DNA of 32,066 bases from Verrucomicrobiales bacterium. GTDB lineage: Bacteria; Verrucomicrobiota; Verrucomicrobiia; Verrucomicrobiales; DEV007. The first letter of the stretch is position 1. Each line of letters starts with the position of its first letter. This document shows, in pieces, positions 18,290 through 26,317 of the stretch. The notes below the pieces were generated by a model that saw only the letters and a program-made list of their open reading frames with translations, made no database searches and was not told where the DNA came from. The stretch lies in assembly GCA_028280355.1 (NCBI GenBank), contig JANQMB010000353.1, positions 1 to 32,066 of the forward strand, given 5' to 3'. A program made the translations under genes and the position numbers.

Positions 18290-18479
18290 CTACTTCCTTT
18301 TGGTGACATGAGCCAACCAACAACACGCCCAAATCACAAAAGCACACAGGAGCCCACCGACAATCGCTCCCGAAATGCCTATCCACTATCCACACACCGT
18401 GCTGCGAGCCAAGACCAACCCCGAGAGTGACAGATACTGCCAGGAATACGCTTAGAAGGGTTAGATCACTCGAGTTCAT
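18290..18479 (-). pseudogene. Frameshifted small two-TM protein
   Basis: ATG 18479 opens a frame with a first hydrophobic helix (SDLTLLSVFLAVSVTLGVGL). Shortly after QHGVW the reading loses its membrane character in that frame. The +1 frame instead gives a glycine-rich second helix (ISGAIVGGLLCAFVIWACC), a basic HVTKRK tail and TAG at 18290. Immediately upstream of the second part the +1 frame has a stop and no start codon, so the two halves need each other. The total span is 190 bases (3n+1), as expected for a single indel. The ATG overlaps the stop of the preceding 29-residue ORF (ATGA). It is likely a decayed immunity-like gene, or an assembly indel. Confidence 0.45.
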
Positions 18480-18565
18480 CGGCGCCGAACCCCAGCAGTT
18501 AGTTCCTCGGATTTGCTCACGCTAGCCGCAAGGCCATAAGCACTGAGATCTCCACGGCGGCTCAT
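18476..18565 (-). CDS. Very short ORF (29 residues) linking two membrane ORFs by ATGA overlaps
   Basis: The sequence runs MSRRGDLSAYGLA...GVRRR. Its ATG overlaps the stop of the 61-residue membrane protein (ATGA at 18562-18565) and its stop overlaps the ATG of the next, frameshifted membrane ORF (18476-18479). The double overlap is the main support; the peptide itself is unremarkable and basic. It could be a toxin remnant or simply a reinitiation spacer. Confidence 0.25.
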   Translation of the reverse strand: MSRRGDLSAYGLAASVSKSEELTAGVRRR

Positions 18566-18747
18566 GCCTTTCTCCCCTCATGCAAGGCGAAAACAACAAG
18601 CCCATACCCGCTAATGATCGCGGTGATAAACAACGCAGATCTCACCGCCAGCTCGGCTGCCTCTGGAAAATTGTGATCGAGTAACAATGCCAGCAAGCAA
18701 CCGACAAAAGATATCAGAAACGCAAAAAATATCTCCACGATATTCAT
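18562..18747 (-). CDS. Small two-TM protein
   Basis: 61 residues from ATG 18747 (MNIVEIFFAFLISFVGCLLA...). Seen: helix 1 about 4-23, an acidic loop with DHNFPEAAE, helix 2 about 35-54, and tail HEGRKA. A purine-rich AAGAGAG lies directly before the ATG. The same frame is open upstream to ATG 18861, but those extra residues lack protein character and overlap the 40-residue ORF. It is unrecognised and may be an immunity-like membrane protein of the Rhs tail region. Confidence 0.5.
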   Translation of the reverse strand: MNIVEIFFAFLISFVGCLLALLLDHNFPEAAELAVRSALFITAIISGYGLVVFALHEGRKA

Positions 18748-18763
18748 CTCTCTTAATACAGTC

Positions 18764-18886
18764 TTAGTTACAACCCCTCCTAGCTCTTCTAGCGATATTG
18801 ACAACGCTCTGTTGAATCTGCAGCGCCGCTCCACCAAAGAGCGTTGAGGACGGCAACACATTACTCAGATCAACTAGCTCGATCAT
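18764..18886 (-). CDS. Very short ORF (40 residues) coupled to the Rhs partner gene
   Basis: ATG 18886 lies one base after the stop of the 136-residue membrane protein (TGATATG), and the frame ends at TAA 18764. The sequence opens MIELVDLSNVLPSSTLFGGA and has a basic, Arg-rich end. It has no recognised family. The near-overlap favours coupled translation. It may be the stump of a former toxin whose immunity gene follows at 18747. Confidence 0.35.
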   Translation of the reverse strand: MIELVDLSNVLPSSTLFGGAALQIQQSVVNIARRARRGCN

Positions 18887-18887
18887 A

Positions 18888-19298
18888 TCATGAAAAAAAA
18901 TGCAGCTTGGATGCGGCGTCGTTTGGCAGATGCATAACAACACCTCTGGATAGAATCACACTGGTAATGGATCTCCTCTGAACAGTAGAAACAATGTCGT
19001 CTCTATGAAAATCGATTTCCTTTCCTCCGCATTTATAAGTAATCAACTCATCACTAGCCCTGATACTAATTTTTTTTGTCCGCGGCACGAATGCGGAAAT
19101 GATCCCAATCCAAAAACCAGCACCAGTCACGAGGAAATACACCACCATCAACCACCACCACGGGCTAATGTACAATGCCGCAACAGCTGCAAGGCCAGTA
19201 GAAAACGCAAGGAATGCACCAGACATTCCCCAACCCCTCAAGTGGGGTATGAGAATATCTTTCGGCGTAAGTCTATACGCATAAGTCGCGTCGTCCAT
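18888..19298 (-). CDS. Two-TM membrane protein abutting Rhs; putative immunity protein
   Basis: 136 residues. Seen: a polar N-terminus (MDDATYAYRLTPKDI), TM1 at about 24-44, TM2 at about 46-70, then a soluble beta-rich domain (about 75-136; KISIRASDELITYKCGG, EIDFHRDDIVSTV). The overall plan resembles YcxB-like proteins. Its ATG (19298) directly follows the Rhs stop codon (19301-19299) with no spacer, the classic position of an Rhs immunity gene. GC content is clearly lower than in the Rhs core. Inference: it protects the producer from the C-terminal toxin of the Rhs protein, from within the inner membrane. It could instead be an unrelated membrane protein picked up with the toxin tip. Confidence 0.7.
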   Translation of the reverse strand: MDDATYAYRLTPKDILIPHLRGWGMSGAFLAFSTGLAAVAALYISPWWWLMVVYFLVTGAGFWIGIISAFVPRTKKISIRASDELITYKCGGKEIDFHRDDIVSTVQRRSITSVILSRGVVMHLPNDAASKLHFFS

Positions 19299-19838
19299 TC
19301 AGTAGCACCCTCCTATGTGCCTTGCGACACCCCCTCCTGTCACCCCTATCCCGTACCCTGCAGCTAGAACATCACGAAACCCCTCTCTGGCTGCCGGCGT
19401 AAATCCGGTGCCAACCGTCTTTAAATAGGAGGGTATTCCCCCAATACGATGTAACGCTCGTTGCACCTTAGTGGTTGAATCTATATACGCTCTGCCTCTC
19501 GCTACCGGATCAGAGATGTGGCTAATCCGCCTATATGCTGATGTCGGTATTGTTCTGGACCCAGTCTCGTAGAGTCTCGACGCACTAGAGCGAGCAAGAG
19601 TTTTGGACACTCCAGCGACACCCGTCGCCAGACCGATGCCCGTAGATGCGATGTTTCCGGCCCGATACGCTTCGGAACAAGGATTCGCGCTGTCATTCAA
19701 TCCCAGCAGGTCTGGCACCCCAAACAACCAATTGTTGCTAAACCCGGCGTTGAAGTTCTTCACGTTCTCCGCCGCCTCGCCCTCAAAGAAACTCTGTGCT
19801 CCAGGGATCGCAAGGATCCAATCCTGCCACTCACCACC
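19299..19838 (-). other. Rhs C-terminal variable region (putative toxin tip)
   Basis: These are the about 179 residues after the Rhs core end (NDPLNGVDLLGG, where DPxG would be usual). The first about 90 (WILAIPGAQSFFEGEAAENV ... GNIASTGIGLATGVAGVSKT) look like a pre-toxin helical/hydrophobic segment. The last about 90 (SAYRRISHISDPVARGRAYI ... GGGVARHIGGCY) are basic, with several Arg/His/Tyr, and match no toxin family known to me. Base composition falls toward AT within this part and continues so into the partner gene. Confidence 0.6.
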
Positions 19839-22800
19839 GAGCAAATCTACGCCATTGAGCGGGTCGTTAGGACCGTACGCGTAGAGGTTCCCGTAGTGGT
19901 TCACACCCTCGCCAAGCGGGTCAGCTGACAACCACATCCTCAAGCCTGGATTGTACACCCGAAATGCTGTTAGCACAAGCCCCGTTGCGGAATGGGTATG
20001 ATGCCCGGTGAACCCGAAATCACAGGTGAACGTCCCTGCCACACGCTCCCTCTCCCCAAACGGTGTATAGTCGTAGCGGGCGACGACATTCCCCCCGGTA
20101 TCGAGCACTTCGCGGATAGAACCTAGATGATCTTTGGCATAGAAATACTCGCCCGCATCGGCGCCGCCGACCCGCGTTTCGCCATGCGGGTAGTAGCGGC
20201 GGTCGACCACACCTGCCGCGTCGCGCCGCTCGCAGATCTCCATGCCACACCAGACCCAGATATGCTGGATGACGCCGTTCTTGACCTCGGCTGTCCGCCT
20301 CCCAAATCCGTCGTATGCGAACGTCCAGGTGTCGCTCCCGATGGCGACACTTCTGAGGCGGTTGGCCGCATCCCAGGTGAAGACCCGCGTCCCGTCGCCC
20401 AGCAGGTTCCCTGCGGCATCCCAGACCAACGTCTGCTCGGAAGGCACGTCCACCGTCCAGGCGGCGCTGCTCTGGTTGCCGGCGGCACTGCGGTCGCGGG
20501 CGGTCACTGAGATCCGGTTGGTCCCGGGGTAGGTGGGCACCACGGCGGAGTAAGCGTTCCCACTGTCGGTATCGGCGGCGCGGCCATTGACGGTCACCGC
20601 GGCGGGCTCGTCGGTCGTCCCCGCGATCAGCAGCCCGCGCGGGCCGCTTCGCTTCGTCAGCCGGTTGCGGTTGTCCGGCTCGAAGCCCGTCGTCCTCGGC
20701 ACGCCGGTGGCCGAGGCGCGGGTCGCGCTCAATATGTTGCCGGCGTGGTCGTATGTGTAAGCGTAAGAGGCGAGATGGTCTCCGCTTGCCTTATCGGTTA
20801 AGGCAGCGGAGGTCAGCTGGCCGGAGCTGTCGTACCCAAAAGCGTACTTCTGCGCCGCCCCGCCACCGAAGCGCCGCTCCTGGGTCTTGAGCCTGCCGTC
20901 GGCGAAGTACTCGGTGTAGTCGAACTGCGAGATGTCCCGCGGCGTGCCGCCCGCATCGGCGATGTGCTTGATCCCCGCCAGACGGTACTCGCCGGGGGCT
21001 CCATGATAGGTGTACTCGGCGCGCGTCCCGCCGGGGTAATCGACCTTTTCGACCTGGCGACCCAACCCCGCCCAGCTGTAGTCGAAGACCCCCTGCGGGG
21101 TGGTCAGCGAATCCAGCCGACTGAGAGCATCGTACGCATAGCCGACCAGGTTGTCGTTGGTGCCGGAGCCGATGTTGCGACTCAGGATCCGGCCTGCGGC
21201 ATCGTACGAGTAGCTGATCTTGTCGGAGTCCCCCGAAATCGCGCCGCCGTCCTCGGAGGCGAGCCCCAGCGCCCCGTTTGTCCCAACCGGATGATAGGTG
21301 AAGTTTGTGGTGCCGAGGCCGTCGGTCATCGCCGCGAGCCGGGGGTAGTGGGGGTCGTAGGTGAGGGTGACATCTGGGGTGGGATACTGCTCATCGAAGT
21401 AGGCCACGCCCGCCACGCGGCCGTCAAGACAATATCGGTATTGGGTCCGCTGGCTCAGCGGGTCGAGCACCTCGGCGAGCCGCCCGCTCAGCGGCTCGTA
21501 GGTGTAGGTGTAGGTCTTGCCGTCGGGGTAGACCTTGGAGGTGACCCGGCCGAGCACGTCACGGTTCCAGGTGGTGACGCGGCCAAGCGGGTCGGTCAGG
21601 GTCTTGATATCGCCGCAGCGGCACCAGGTGTAGGTCGTGGCCTTGCCGGCGGGGTCGGTGGCCGTGAGGAGTTCGCCGAGGGCGCTGTAGGTGTAGTGGG
21701 TCCAGCGGCCGAGGCGGTCCTTGGCCGCCGTCATCTCGAGCACCTTGGCGCCGTCGGAGGCGCGGGTGTAGGTGAACCCCTCGGTGCTGTTGTCGGGGTG
21801 GGTCACCGTCGTGACGCGGCCGAGGTTGTCGTACGCCATGGTCACGGTGTAGCCGTCGCGGTCGGTGACCTGGTGCGGCCAGGGGTGGGCGCCGGCCGGC
21901 TCGTAGGCGACTTCTATCAAGGTCTCGTCGCCGAGCGAGGAGACGTGGCGCACTTTCTTCAGGCGGGCGAAGTGGACCGATGCGGTGTCCTCCTCGTAGT
22001 CATAGTGCAGGGCCGCGCCAGTGGCAGCGTCCGCGGCGGCGGTGACCTGGGCGCGACTGTTGTAGGTGAACGTGGTGGCTTGCCCGGCCGCGTCGATCGA
22101 CTGCCGCGGCAGGCGCGGCGGGTCGGCGGCGTCGTAGGTCAGCTCCGCAAGGGTCTCGTACGTGCCGCCGGCGACCTTCTGTTTGGCGTAGCGGAGGTCG
22201 TGGCCGTTGGCGGCGTACTCGAACTCCGTCTCGCGGCCGAGCGGGTCGGTCGCCGTCAGCGGGTCGCCGTCGGCGTCGTAGGTGTAGGCGTACACCGCGG
22301 TGGCGGCGGCGCCGTTCTCGTCCTCGACCACCTGGGCGACGTGCGAAGGGGTTGAGCCGGCGAGGTTCGCGATGGAGCGGTAGCCGTTCGGGTTGGCGGC
22401 GGACAGCGGGTATTGGTACCAGACCCGGTTCTGCCCGGGGCGCTTGACGGCGGCGACCAGGTCGACGGCGACGGTCCCGGACTGCATCCAGGTGTAGGCG
22501 GTGGCGGCCTCGTAATGGGCGGCCGTGTGCGGCCGGCTCTCGTCGACGTTCGGTGTGTTCATGTCGTCGGCGCCAAGGGCGAGGCTGTGCATGGCCTCGC
22601 GGTCCCAGTAGTAGGAGGCGTACTGGTCCAGGTCCTGGTTGTAGATCGCCCCCAGGCCGCCACCGGAGGGCAGCGAGGCCGCCGGGTCGCTGCCCGGGAG
22701 GTGGGGGTTGGCGGCCTTGAGCGACTCGACCCGCTCCGTATCGCCGCCCGGGTGGGTGACCTCGACGTACTCCCAGGGCTCCTTGTTGTTGATGTAGCTG

Positions 22801-24755
22801 AAGCCGTAATCGAAGTCCCACGCCCCGCGCGGGGTGGTCAGCCGGGTGATGTTGGCTCCGCCCCACATGAGCGTGTAGGTGAAGGAGGAGACGATGCCCT
22901 CCATGTCGGTGATCGAGTCGAGGCGCGGCAGGCCGCCCGGCCACGCCCCGTAGGTGAAGACCGCCTCGCGCCCGAAGTGGTCGGAGACCTTCTTCACCAG
23001 GTTCGGGTAGCCCGCGTCGCCGTAGTGGAACTGCAGGTGGGACTTGCCGGAGGGGCCGACCACCTTGGTGATCCGGCCCTTCTCGGAGGAGGCGAGGTCG
23101 TACTGGATCTCGGTGACCCGCCCCTGCGGGTCGATCACGTGGGTCAGCGCGACGTGGCGGCTGGCGGCGTCGGCGGGCAGGTCGTCGTTGCTGTAGACCT
23201 CGCGGGTGCCGTCGCCGAGTTCGCGCACGAAGGTCCAGTCGGGGTAGGCGACCAGCTTGGCGCCGCCGTAGTGGGTGGCGTATTCGCCGAGCGGCTCGCC
23301 GGCGATGCGCACCAGTGGGTCGGGGTCGAAGGGCGCCCCGGGCGCGTTCGGGTTGGCGGTGTAGTCGGGGTAGCGCTCGTCGCCGCCGCCGCGGGGGTAG
23401 ACCTCAGCCGCCCCGGATGGGTTGAAAGCGCCGGTGCCGGAGTCGATCGGCGCGGACAGCGAGGCCACCCAGCTGCAGTCCCAGCCGTCGGCGAAGTGCG
23501 AGCGGTCACGTTTGCGCTGCCCGTGGAGCGGCGAGACCTCGGCGGTGCTCTCGTAAACGGTCAGCGCCAGGTCGGCGCCGTAGTTCGACTCGACCCAGAT
23601 CGGCGTGTCCTCGAACAGGACGCCGGCGAGCAGCGCCTGGAAGGAGAAGCGCGCCACCCCCCGGCTGTCCCCGCAGGGGCCCTCCCCGGCGCGCTCGGCG
23701 CAGGGGCCGCCGGCGCCGCCGTCCATGCCGAAGGTGGCATTGGTGTGCGGGCAGGCGGACCTGCCGACCACGCCGTCGGACTCGGGGGCGGACACCGCCG
23801 CCCAGCCGGCGGGTACTCCCGTCCCGGGGATGAGGAAATAGCCGCTGGACTCGGCGTCGAAGTCCGCCCCCGACATCCAGGTGAGGCCGTCGAAGGCGGG
23901 GTCCATGATCCGGTACCCCCCGCCGGACGCGAAATAGACGGCGGCGAAGTGGTCGGTGCCGAAGTGCGCCACGGCGGGCGTCGGGATCGCCGCGGTGGGG
24001 TCGGTGCGCCTGGCCATGACCATCGGCATCCCCACCGTGTCGGCGAGGGCCTTGACCTCCGTCAGCGTCATGCCGGAGGCGGTGACCGTCGCCGCCTCGA
24101 TGTCCGAGGGCGCGGGTTCGCCCGAGGAGAAGGTCTTGGCGCCCCACAGCGACAGCGCGCCGCAGCGGAAGGCCGTCTCCGGGGCGTTGGTCATCAGGTC
24201 GAGGGCGACGCCGGCGCGGTGGCGCCGCTCGCCCAGGTCGTGGTCGAGGGCCCGGGCGGCCTCGGCCGTCAGCAACGTGTTCAGGTCGGACTGCCTGCCG
24301 AGCCCGGCGAGCACGCCGGCGTATTCGACGAAGGCCCGGTCCCCCAGCGCCTTGCCGTCGCCGCTTGTGTGGGCCTTGGTGGCGTCGTAGGCGTCACCCA
24401 GCGCGGTCAGGGCGAGCGACATCCGGCCGCGTGCCCGGGCGAGGACCCCGACGCCGGTCTCGACGGCCGGCGCCCAGACCGAGGTCGGGTGGGCGGCGAG
24501 GAAGGTCTGCAGCGGGGCGATGTTGTCGCCGCCGTGCACCGCGTTGAGCGCCGTCGCCAGCGCGTCGCGCGCCGCCTGCGAATCGGCCCCGGGGGCGGCC
24601 AGCAGCCGGCAGGGGAAGTGCCGGTAGGCGGCGACCTCGGCGGCGGTCGGGCTGGCAGGGATGCTCGTGTCGAGGGCGAGGAGGGGGGTCGAAGTCGCCG
24701 ACGACAGCGAAACGATGGCGATGGCAAACCGGAAAAGACCACAGTGCAGAAACAT
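19299..24755 (-). CDS. Giant secreted Rhs/YD-repeat protein with N-terminal C39-like peptidase domain and variable C-terminus
   Basis: 1818 residues from ATG 24755. That start begins a signal peptide (MFLHCGLFRFAIAIVSL...TPLLALDT); the open frame further upstream runs through the preceding gene and was rejected. Domains by residue: signal about 1-30; helical region about 35-185; C39-like papain-fold domain about 190-310 with Cys198 (FRCGALSLWG), His269 (TDHFAAVYF) and Asp285 (YRIMDPAFDG); shell region to about 600; YD/RHS repeats about 620-1600 (YDALSRLDSL, TYDHAGNIL, YDGFGRRTAE), interrupted near 1420-1490 by a bacterial Ig-like domain (AVTVNGRAADTDSGNAYSA); Rhs core end FRVYNPGLRMWLSADPLGEG...YAYGPNDPLNG at about 1600-1640; then about 180 unique residues. 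Known: Rhs repeats form a shell that encloses a C-terminal toxin. Sec-type signal and operon partners suggest export to the periplasm or surface rather than T6SS delivery. Confidence 0.9.
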   Translation of the reverse strand: MFLHCGLFRFAIAIVSLSSATSTPLLALDTSIPASPTAAEVAAYRHFPCRLLAAPGADSQAARDALATALNAVHGGDNIAPLQTFLAAHPTSVWAPAVETGVGVLARARGRMSLALTALGDAYDATKAHTSGDGKALGDRAFVEYAGVLAGLGRQSDLNTLLTAEAARALDHDLGERRHRAGVALDLMTNAPETAFRCGALSLWGAKTFSSGEPAPSDIEAATVTASGMTLTEVKALADTVGMPMVMARRTDPTAAIPTPAVAHFGTDHFAAVYFASGGGYRIMDPAFDGLTWMSGADFDAESSGYFLIPGTGVPAGWAAVSAPESDGVVGRSACPHTNATFGMDGGAGGPCAERAGEGPCGDSRGVARFSFQALLAGVLFEDTPIWVESNYGADLALTVYESTAEVSPLHGQRKRDRSHFADGWDCSWVASLSAPIDSGTGAFNPSGAAEVYPRGGGDERYPDYTANPNAPGAPFDPDPLVRIAGEPLGEYATHYGGAKLVAYPDWTFVRELGDGTREVYSNDDLPADAASRHVALTHVIDPQGRVTEIQYDLASSEKGRITKVVGPSGKSHLQFHYGDAGYPNLVKKVSDHFGREAVFTYGAWPGGLPRLDSITDMEGIVSSFTYTLMWGGANITRLTTPRGAWDFDYGFSYINNKEPWEYVEVTHPGGDTERVESLKAANPHLPGSDPAASLPSGGGLGAIYNQDLDQYASYYWDREAMHSLALGADDMNTPNVDESRPHTAAHYEAATAYTWMQSGTVAVDLVAAVKRPGQNRVWYQYPLSAANPNGYRSIANLAGSTPSHVAQVVEDENGAAATAVYAYTYDADGDPLTATDPLGRETEFEYAANGHDLRYAKQKVAGGTYETLAELTYDAADPPRLPRQSIDAAGQATTFTYNSRAQVTAAADAATGAALHYDYEEDTASVHFARLKKVRHVSSLGDETLIEVAYEPAGAHPWPHQVTDRDGYTVTMAYDNLGRVTTVTHPDNSTEGFTYTRASDGAKVLEMTAAKDRLGRWTHYTYSALGELLTATDPAGKATTYTWCRCGDIKTLTDPLGRVTTWNRDVLGRVTSKVYPDGKTYTYTYEPLSGRLAEVLDPLSQRTQYRYCLDGRVAGVAYFDEQYPTPDVTLTYDPHYPRLAAMTDGLGTTNFTYHPVGTNGALGLASEDGGAISGDSDKISYSYDAAGRILSRNIGSGTNDNLVGYAYDALSRLDSLTTPQGVFDYSWAGLGRQVEKVDYPGGTRAEYTYHGAPGEYRLAGIKHIADAGGTPRDISQFDYTEYFADGRLKTQERRFGGGAAQKYAFGYDSSGQLTSAALTDKASGDHLASYAYTYDHAGNILSATRASATGVPRTTGFEPDNRNRLTKRSGPRGLLIAGTTDEPAAVTVNGRAADTDSGNAYSAVVPTYPGTNRISVTARDRSAAGNQSSAAWTVDVPSEQTLVWDAAGNLLGDGTRVFTWDAANRLRSVAIGSDTWTFAYDGFGRRTAEVKNGVIQHIWVWCGMEICERRDAAGVVDRRYYPHGETRVGGADAGEYFYAKDHLGSIREVLDTGGNVVARYDYTPFGERERVAGTFTCDFGFTGHHTHSATGLVLTAFRVYNPGLRMWLSADPLGEGVNHYGNLYAYGPNDPLNGVDLLGGEWQDWILAIPGAQSFFEGEAAENVKNFNAGFSNNWLFGVPDLLGLNDSANPCSEAYRAGNIASTGIGLATGVAGVSKTLARSSASRLYETGSRTIPTSAYRRISHISDPVARGRAYIDSTTKVQRALHRIGGIPSYLKTVGTGFTPAAREGFRDVLAAGYGIGVTGGGVARHIGGCY

Positions 24756-24798
24756 ACCTCGGGAAACGGGAAATTTATTTTGGGACGCTCGGATCGGG

Positions 24799-25488
24799 CT
24801 ATTGGGCGACCGCGCCTGACGGCGCCGTGAGGGTGACAACCGGCGAGGTCGTGTCGCCGGAGGGCGCACCCGCCGGGGCGCTCCTCGCCGCGTCGTCGGG
24901 GAAGGCGTCCAGGGCATCTGCGACGCCGTCGGAGTCGCTGTCCGAGACGGTCGCATCAGCGGCGTCCGGAGCCGTGCCGTAGATGGCGAACTCGACCAGG
25001 TTCGACAGCCCGTCGCCATCCGAGTCGGCCTCGGGGGCGACCGTCGCGGTGCCGGAGAAATAGAAGTTCTCCCAGTCGTCGGGCAAGTTGTCCCCGTCGG
25101 CGTCCGCCCAGGCCAGCGGGTCGGTACCGGCGTTCAGCTCGTCGTTGTTGCCGACACCGTCGAGGTCGAAGTCGGCGGTCAGGGGATTCGAGGCGTGCGC
25201 GTCCGAGCTGCGGTACCGGTAGAAGCCCCTCGGGACGCTGCTGACGAAGCCGTAGGCGATCGTCGCGCCCGCGCCGGCATCGACCGTCGGGAAGTAGATC
25301 CAGCTCTCCAGGTCGTGGGAATACTGCAGGAAGTAGGTCTTGCCGGACTCGCCCCACCAGGAGAAGGAGTAACCGTCGGTCACCGCCGGGTCGTCGGCCA
25401 GGACGGTGCCCTCGTCTGCGATCCCGGTTGGCGCGCACAGCGCCAACGCCAGCCAGGCACCGGCCCAAAATGTGATCGGTCTCTCCAT
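24799..25488 (-). CDS. Secreted TSP3-repeat protein of the Rhs operon
   Basis: 229 residues from ATG 25488, which has a strong Shine-Dalgarno (GGGAGAGG). Seen: a signal peptide (about 3-23, ...LALALCAPTGIADE), the verrucomicrobial motif GESGKTYFLQYSHDLESWIY (about 45-65), then Asp-rich calcium-binding thrombospondin type 3 repeats (about 98-205: DFDLDGVGNNDELNAGTDP, DADGDNLPDDWENFY, DSDGDGLSNLVEFAIYGT, DSDSDGVADALDAFPDD), ending TSPVVTLTAPSGAVAQ. The tail stops just where a further Ig-like strand would begin, so it may be shortened. It is 43 bases upstream of the Rhs gene and 25 bases downstream of the first gene. Inference: a calcium-stabilised surface or periplasmic partner of the Rhs protein. 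Confidence 0.82.
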   Translation of the reverse strand: MERPITFWAGAWLALALCAPTGIADEGTVLADDPAVTDGYSFSWWGESGKTYFLQYSHDLESWIYFPTVDAGAGATIAYGFVSSVPRGFYRYRSSDAHASNPLTADFDLDGVGNNDELNAGTDPLAWADADGDNLPDDWENFYFSGTATVAPEADSDGDGLSNLVEFAIYGTAPDAADATVSDSDSDGVADALDAFPDDAARSAPAGAPSGDTTSPVVTLTAPSGAVAQ

Positions 25489-25513
25489 CGCCTCTCCCCT
25501 TTCCCTACTTAGC

Positions 25514-26317
25514 TTACTTGCCCGCCGCGGCACCGGCGTCCTTGCGCCAGAACTGGATGACTGCCTCCTTCTCCTCTACCGGGTTCGCCTTACGATACCG
25601 CTCACGCGCCGCGGCCAGGGCCTGGCGCCGCTGCTCGGCCACGCGCAGCTTCCGCTCGTTCTGGCGATAGTGCAGGTGTAGGACGTCGAGCGCCGCGAGC
25701 ACCTCCCGATCCCGGTCGGTGCCCCCGGGGATCACCACCAGGTAGCTGCCGGCGACGTCAGAGATCGAGCCCGCGGCCGGCACCGGCGGCAGGTCGCCGC
25801 GCCCGCCGGCTGCGGTCGTGCGATCCCCTTCGCCGATCCCCAAGAGGAAGGAGAACGCCACGTCTGCGGTCTCCAGCCGCGTCACCCCGCGCAGCAGAGA
25901 GAAGTCGGCATTGGAGAAGGCCAGGCGCGCCCCGCCGTCCCCGCGCCAGCGGAGTTCGGTCACTGCGTCGTCGTAGACCGTCGCCGAAACAGAGACCAAC
26001 ACCTCGCGTTTCGCGGGCGCCGCCGGCGCCTCCGCAGCCACCTCGTCGGCGGCAGTAGCCGCAACCGGAACCCGCGGCGGGGGGGCGATCCGCTCCATGG
26101 TGACCTTGCGCCCGCCCCGCTCGGTCACCTTGCGTGACAGCACCGTGTTGTCGGCCATCGCGGCGCGGCGCGCGCGCTTGCCCTCCTCAGCAACGCGTGC
26201 CTCCCGTGCCACGATCGCGTCCGCCTCCGCATCGCTCAACTCCCGCTGCGCCGCCTGTGTACCCAAACAGGGAAATAACACCACGAGACCCCATGCCATC
26301 CGCCCGATCACCCTCAT
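25514..26317 (-). CDS. Secreted protein of unknown function, first gene of Rhs operon
   Basis: 267 residues; ATG 26317 is preceded by GGAAGAAGG. Seen: a signal peptide (MRVIGRMAWGLVVLFPCLGTQA), a charged helical segment (about 24-60, Glu/Arg/Ala-rich), an Ala/Pro linker (about 78-105), a beta-rich middle (about 105-205: VLVSVSATVYDDAVTELRWR, FSNADFSLLRGVTRLETADV, GSYLVVIPGG), and a strongly charged C-terminal helix (about 208-255, RQNERKLRVAEQRRQALAAA). No family is recognised. The order with the TSP3 and Rhs genes suggests joint export or assembly; a chaperone-like or anchoring role is only a guess. Confidence 0.8.
   Translation of the reverse strand: MRVIGRMAWGLVVLFPCLGTQAAQRELSDAEADAIVAREARVAEEGKRARRAAMADNTVLSRKVTERGGRKVTMERIAPPPRVPVAATAADEVAAEAPAAPAKREVLVSVSATVYDDAVTELRWRGDGGARLAFSNADFSLLRGVTRLETADVAFSFLLGIGEGDRTTAAGGRGDLPPVPAAGSISDVAGSYLVVIPGGTDRDREVLAALDVLHLHYRQNERKLRVAEQRRQALAAARERYRKANPVEEKEAVIQFWRKDAGAAAGK

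Noticed and set aside
20600-22900. Regular short repeats as a CRISPR or minisatellite
   Set aside because: The periodicity comes from YD-repeat codons in the Rhs protein; repeats are imperfect and in frame.
20964-24830. Long plus-strand open frames opposite the Rhs gene
   Set aside because: Val/Gly/Arg-rich shadows; the minus strand shows regular YD repeats.
24756-25019. Upstream extension of the Rhs gene
   Set aside because: It lies within the TSP3 gene in another frame; the signal peptide begins at 24755.
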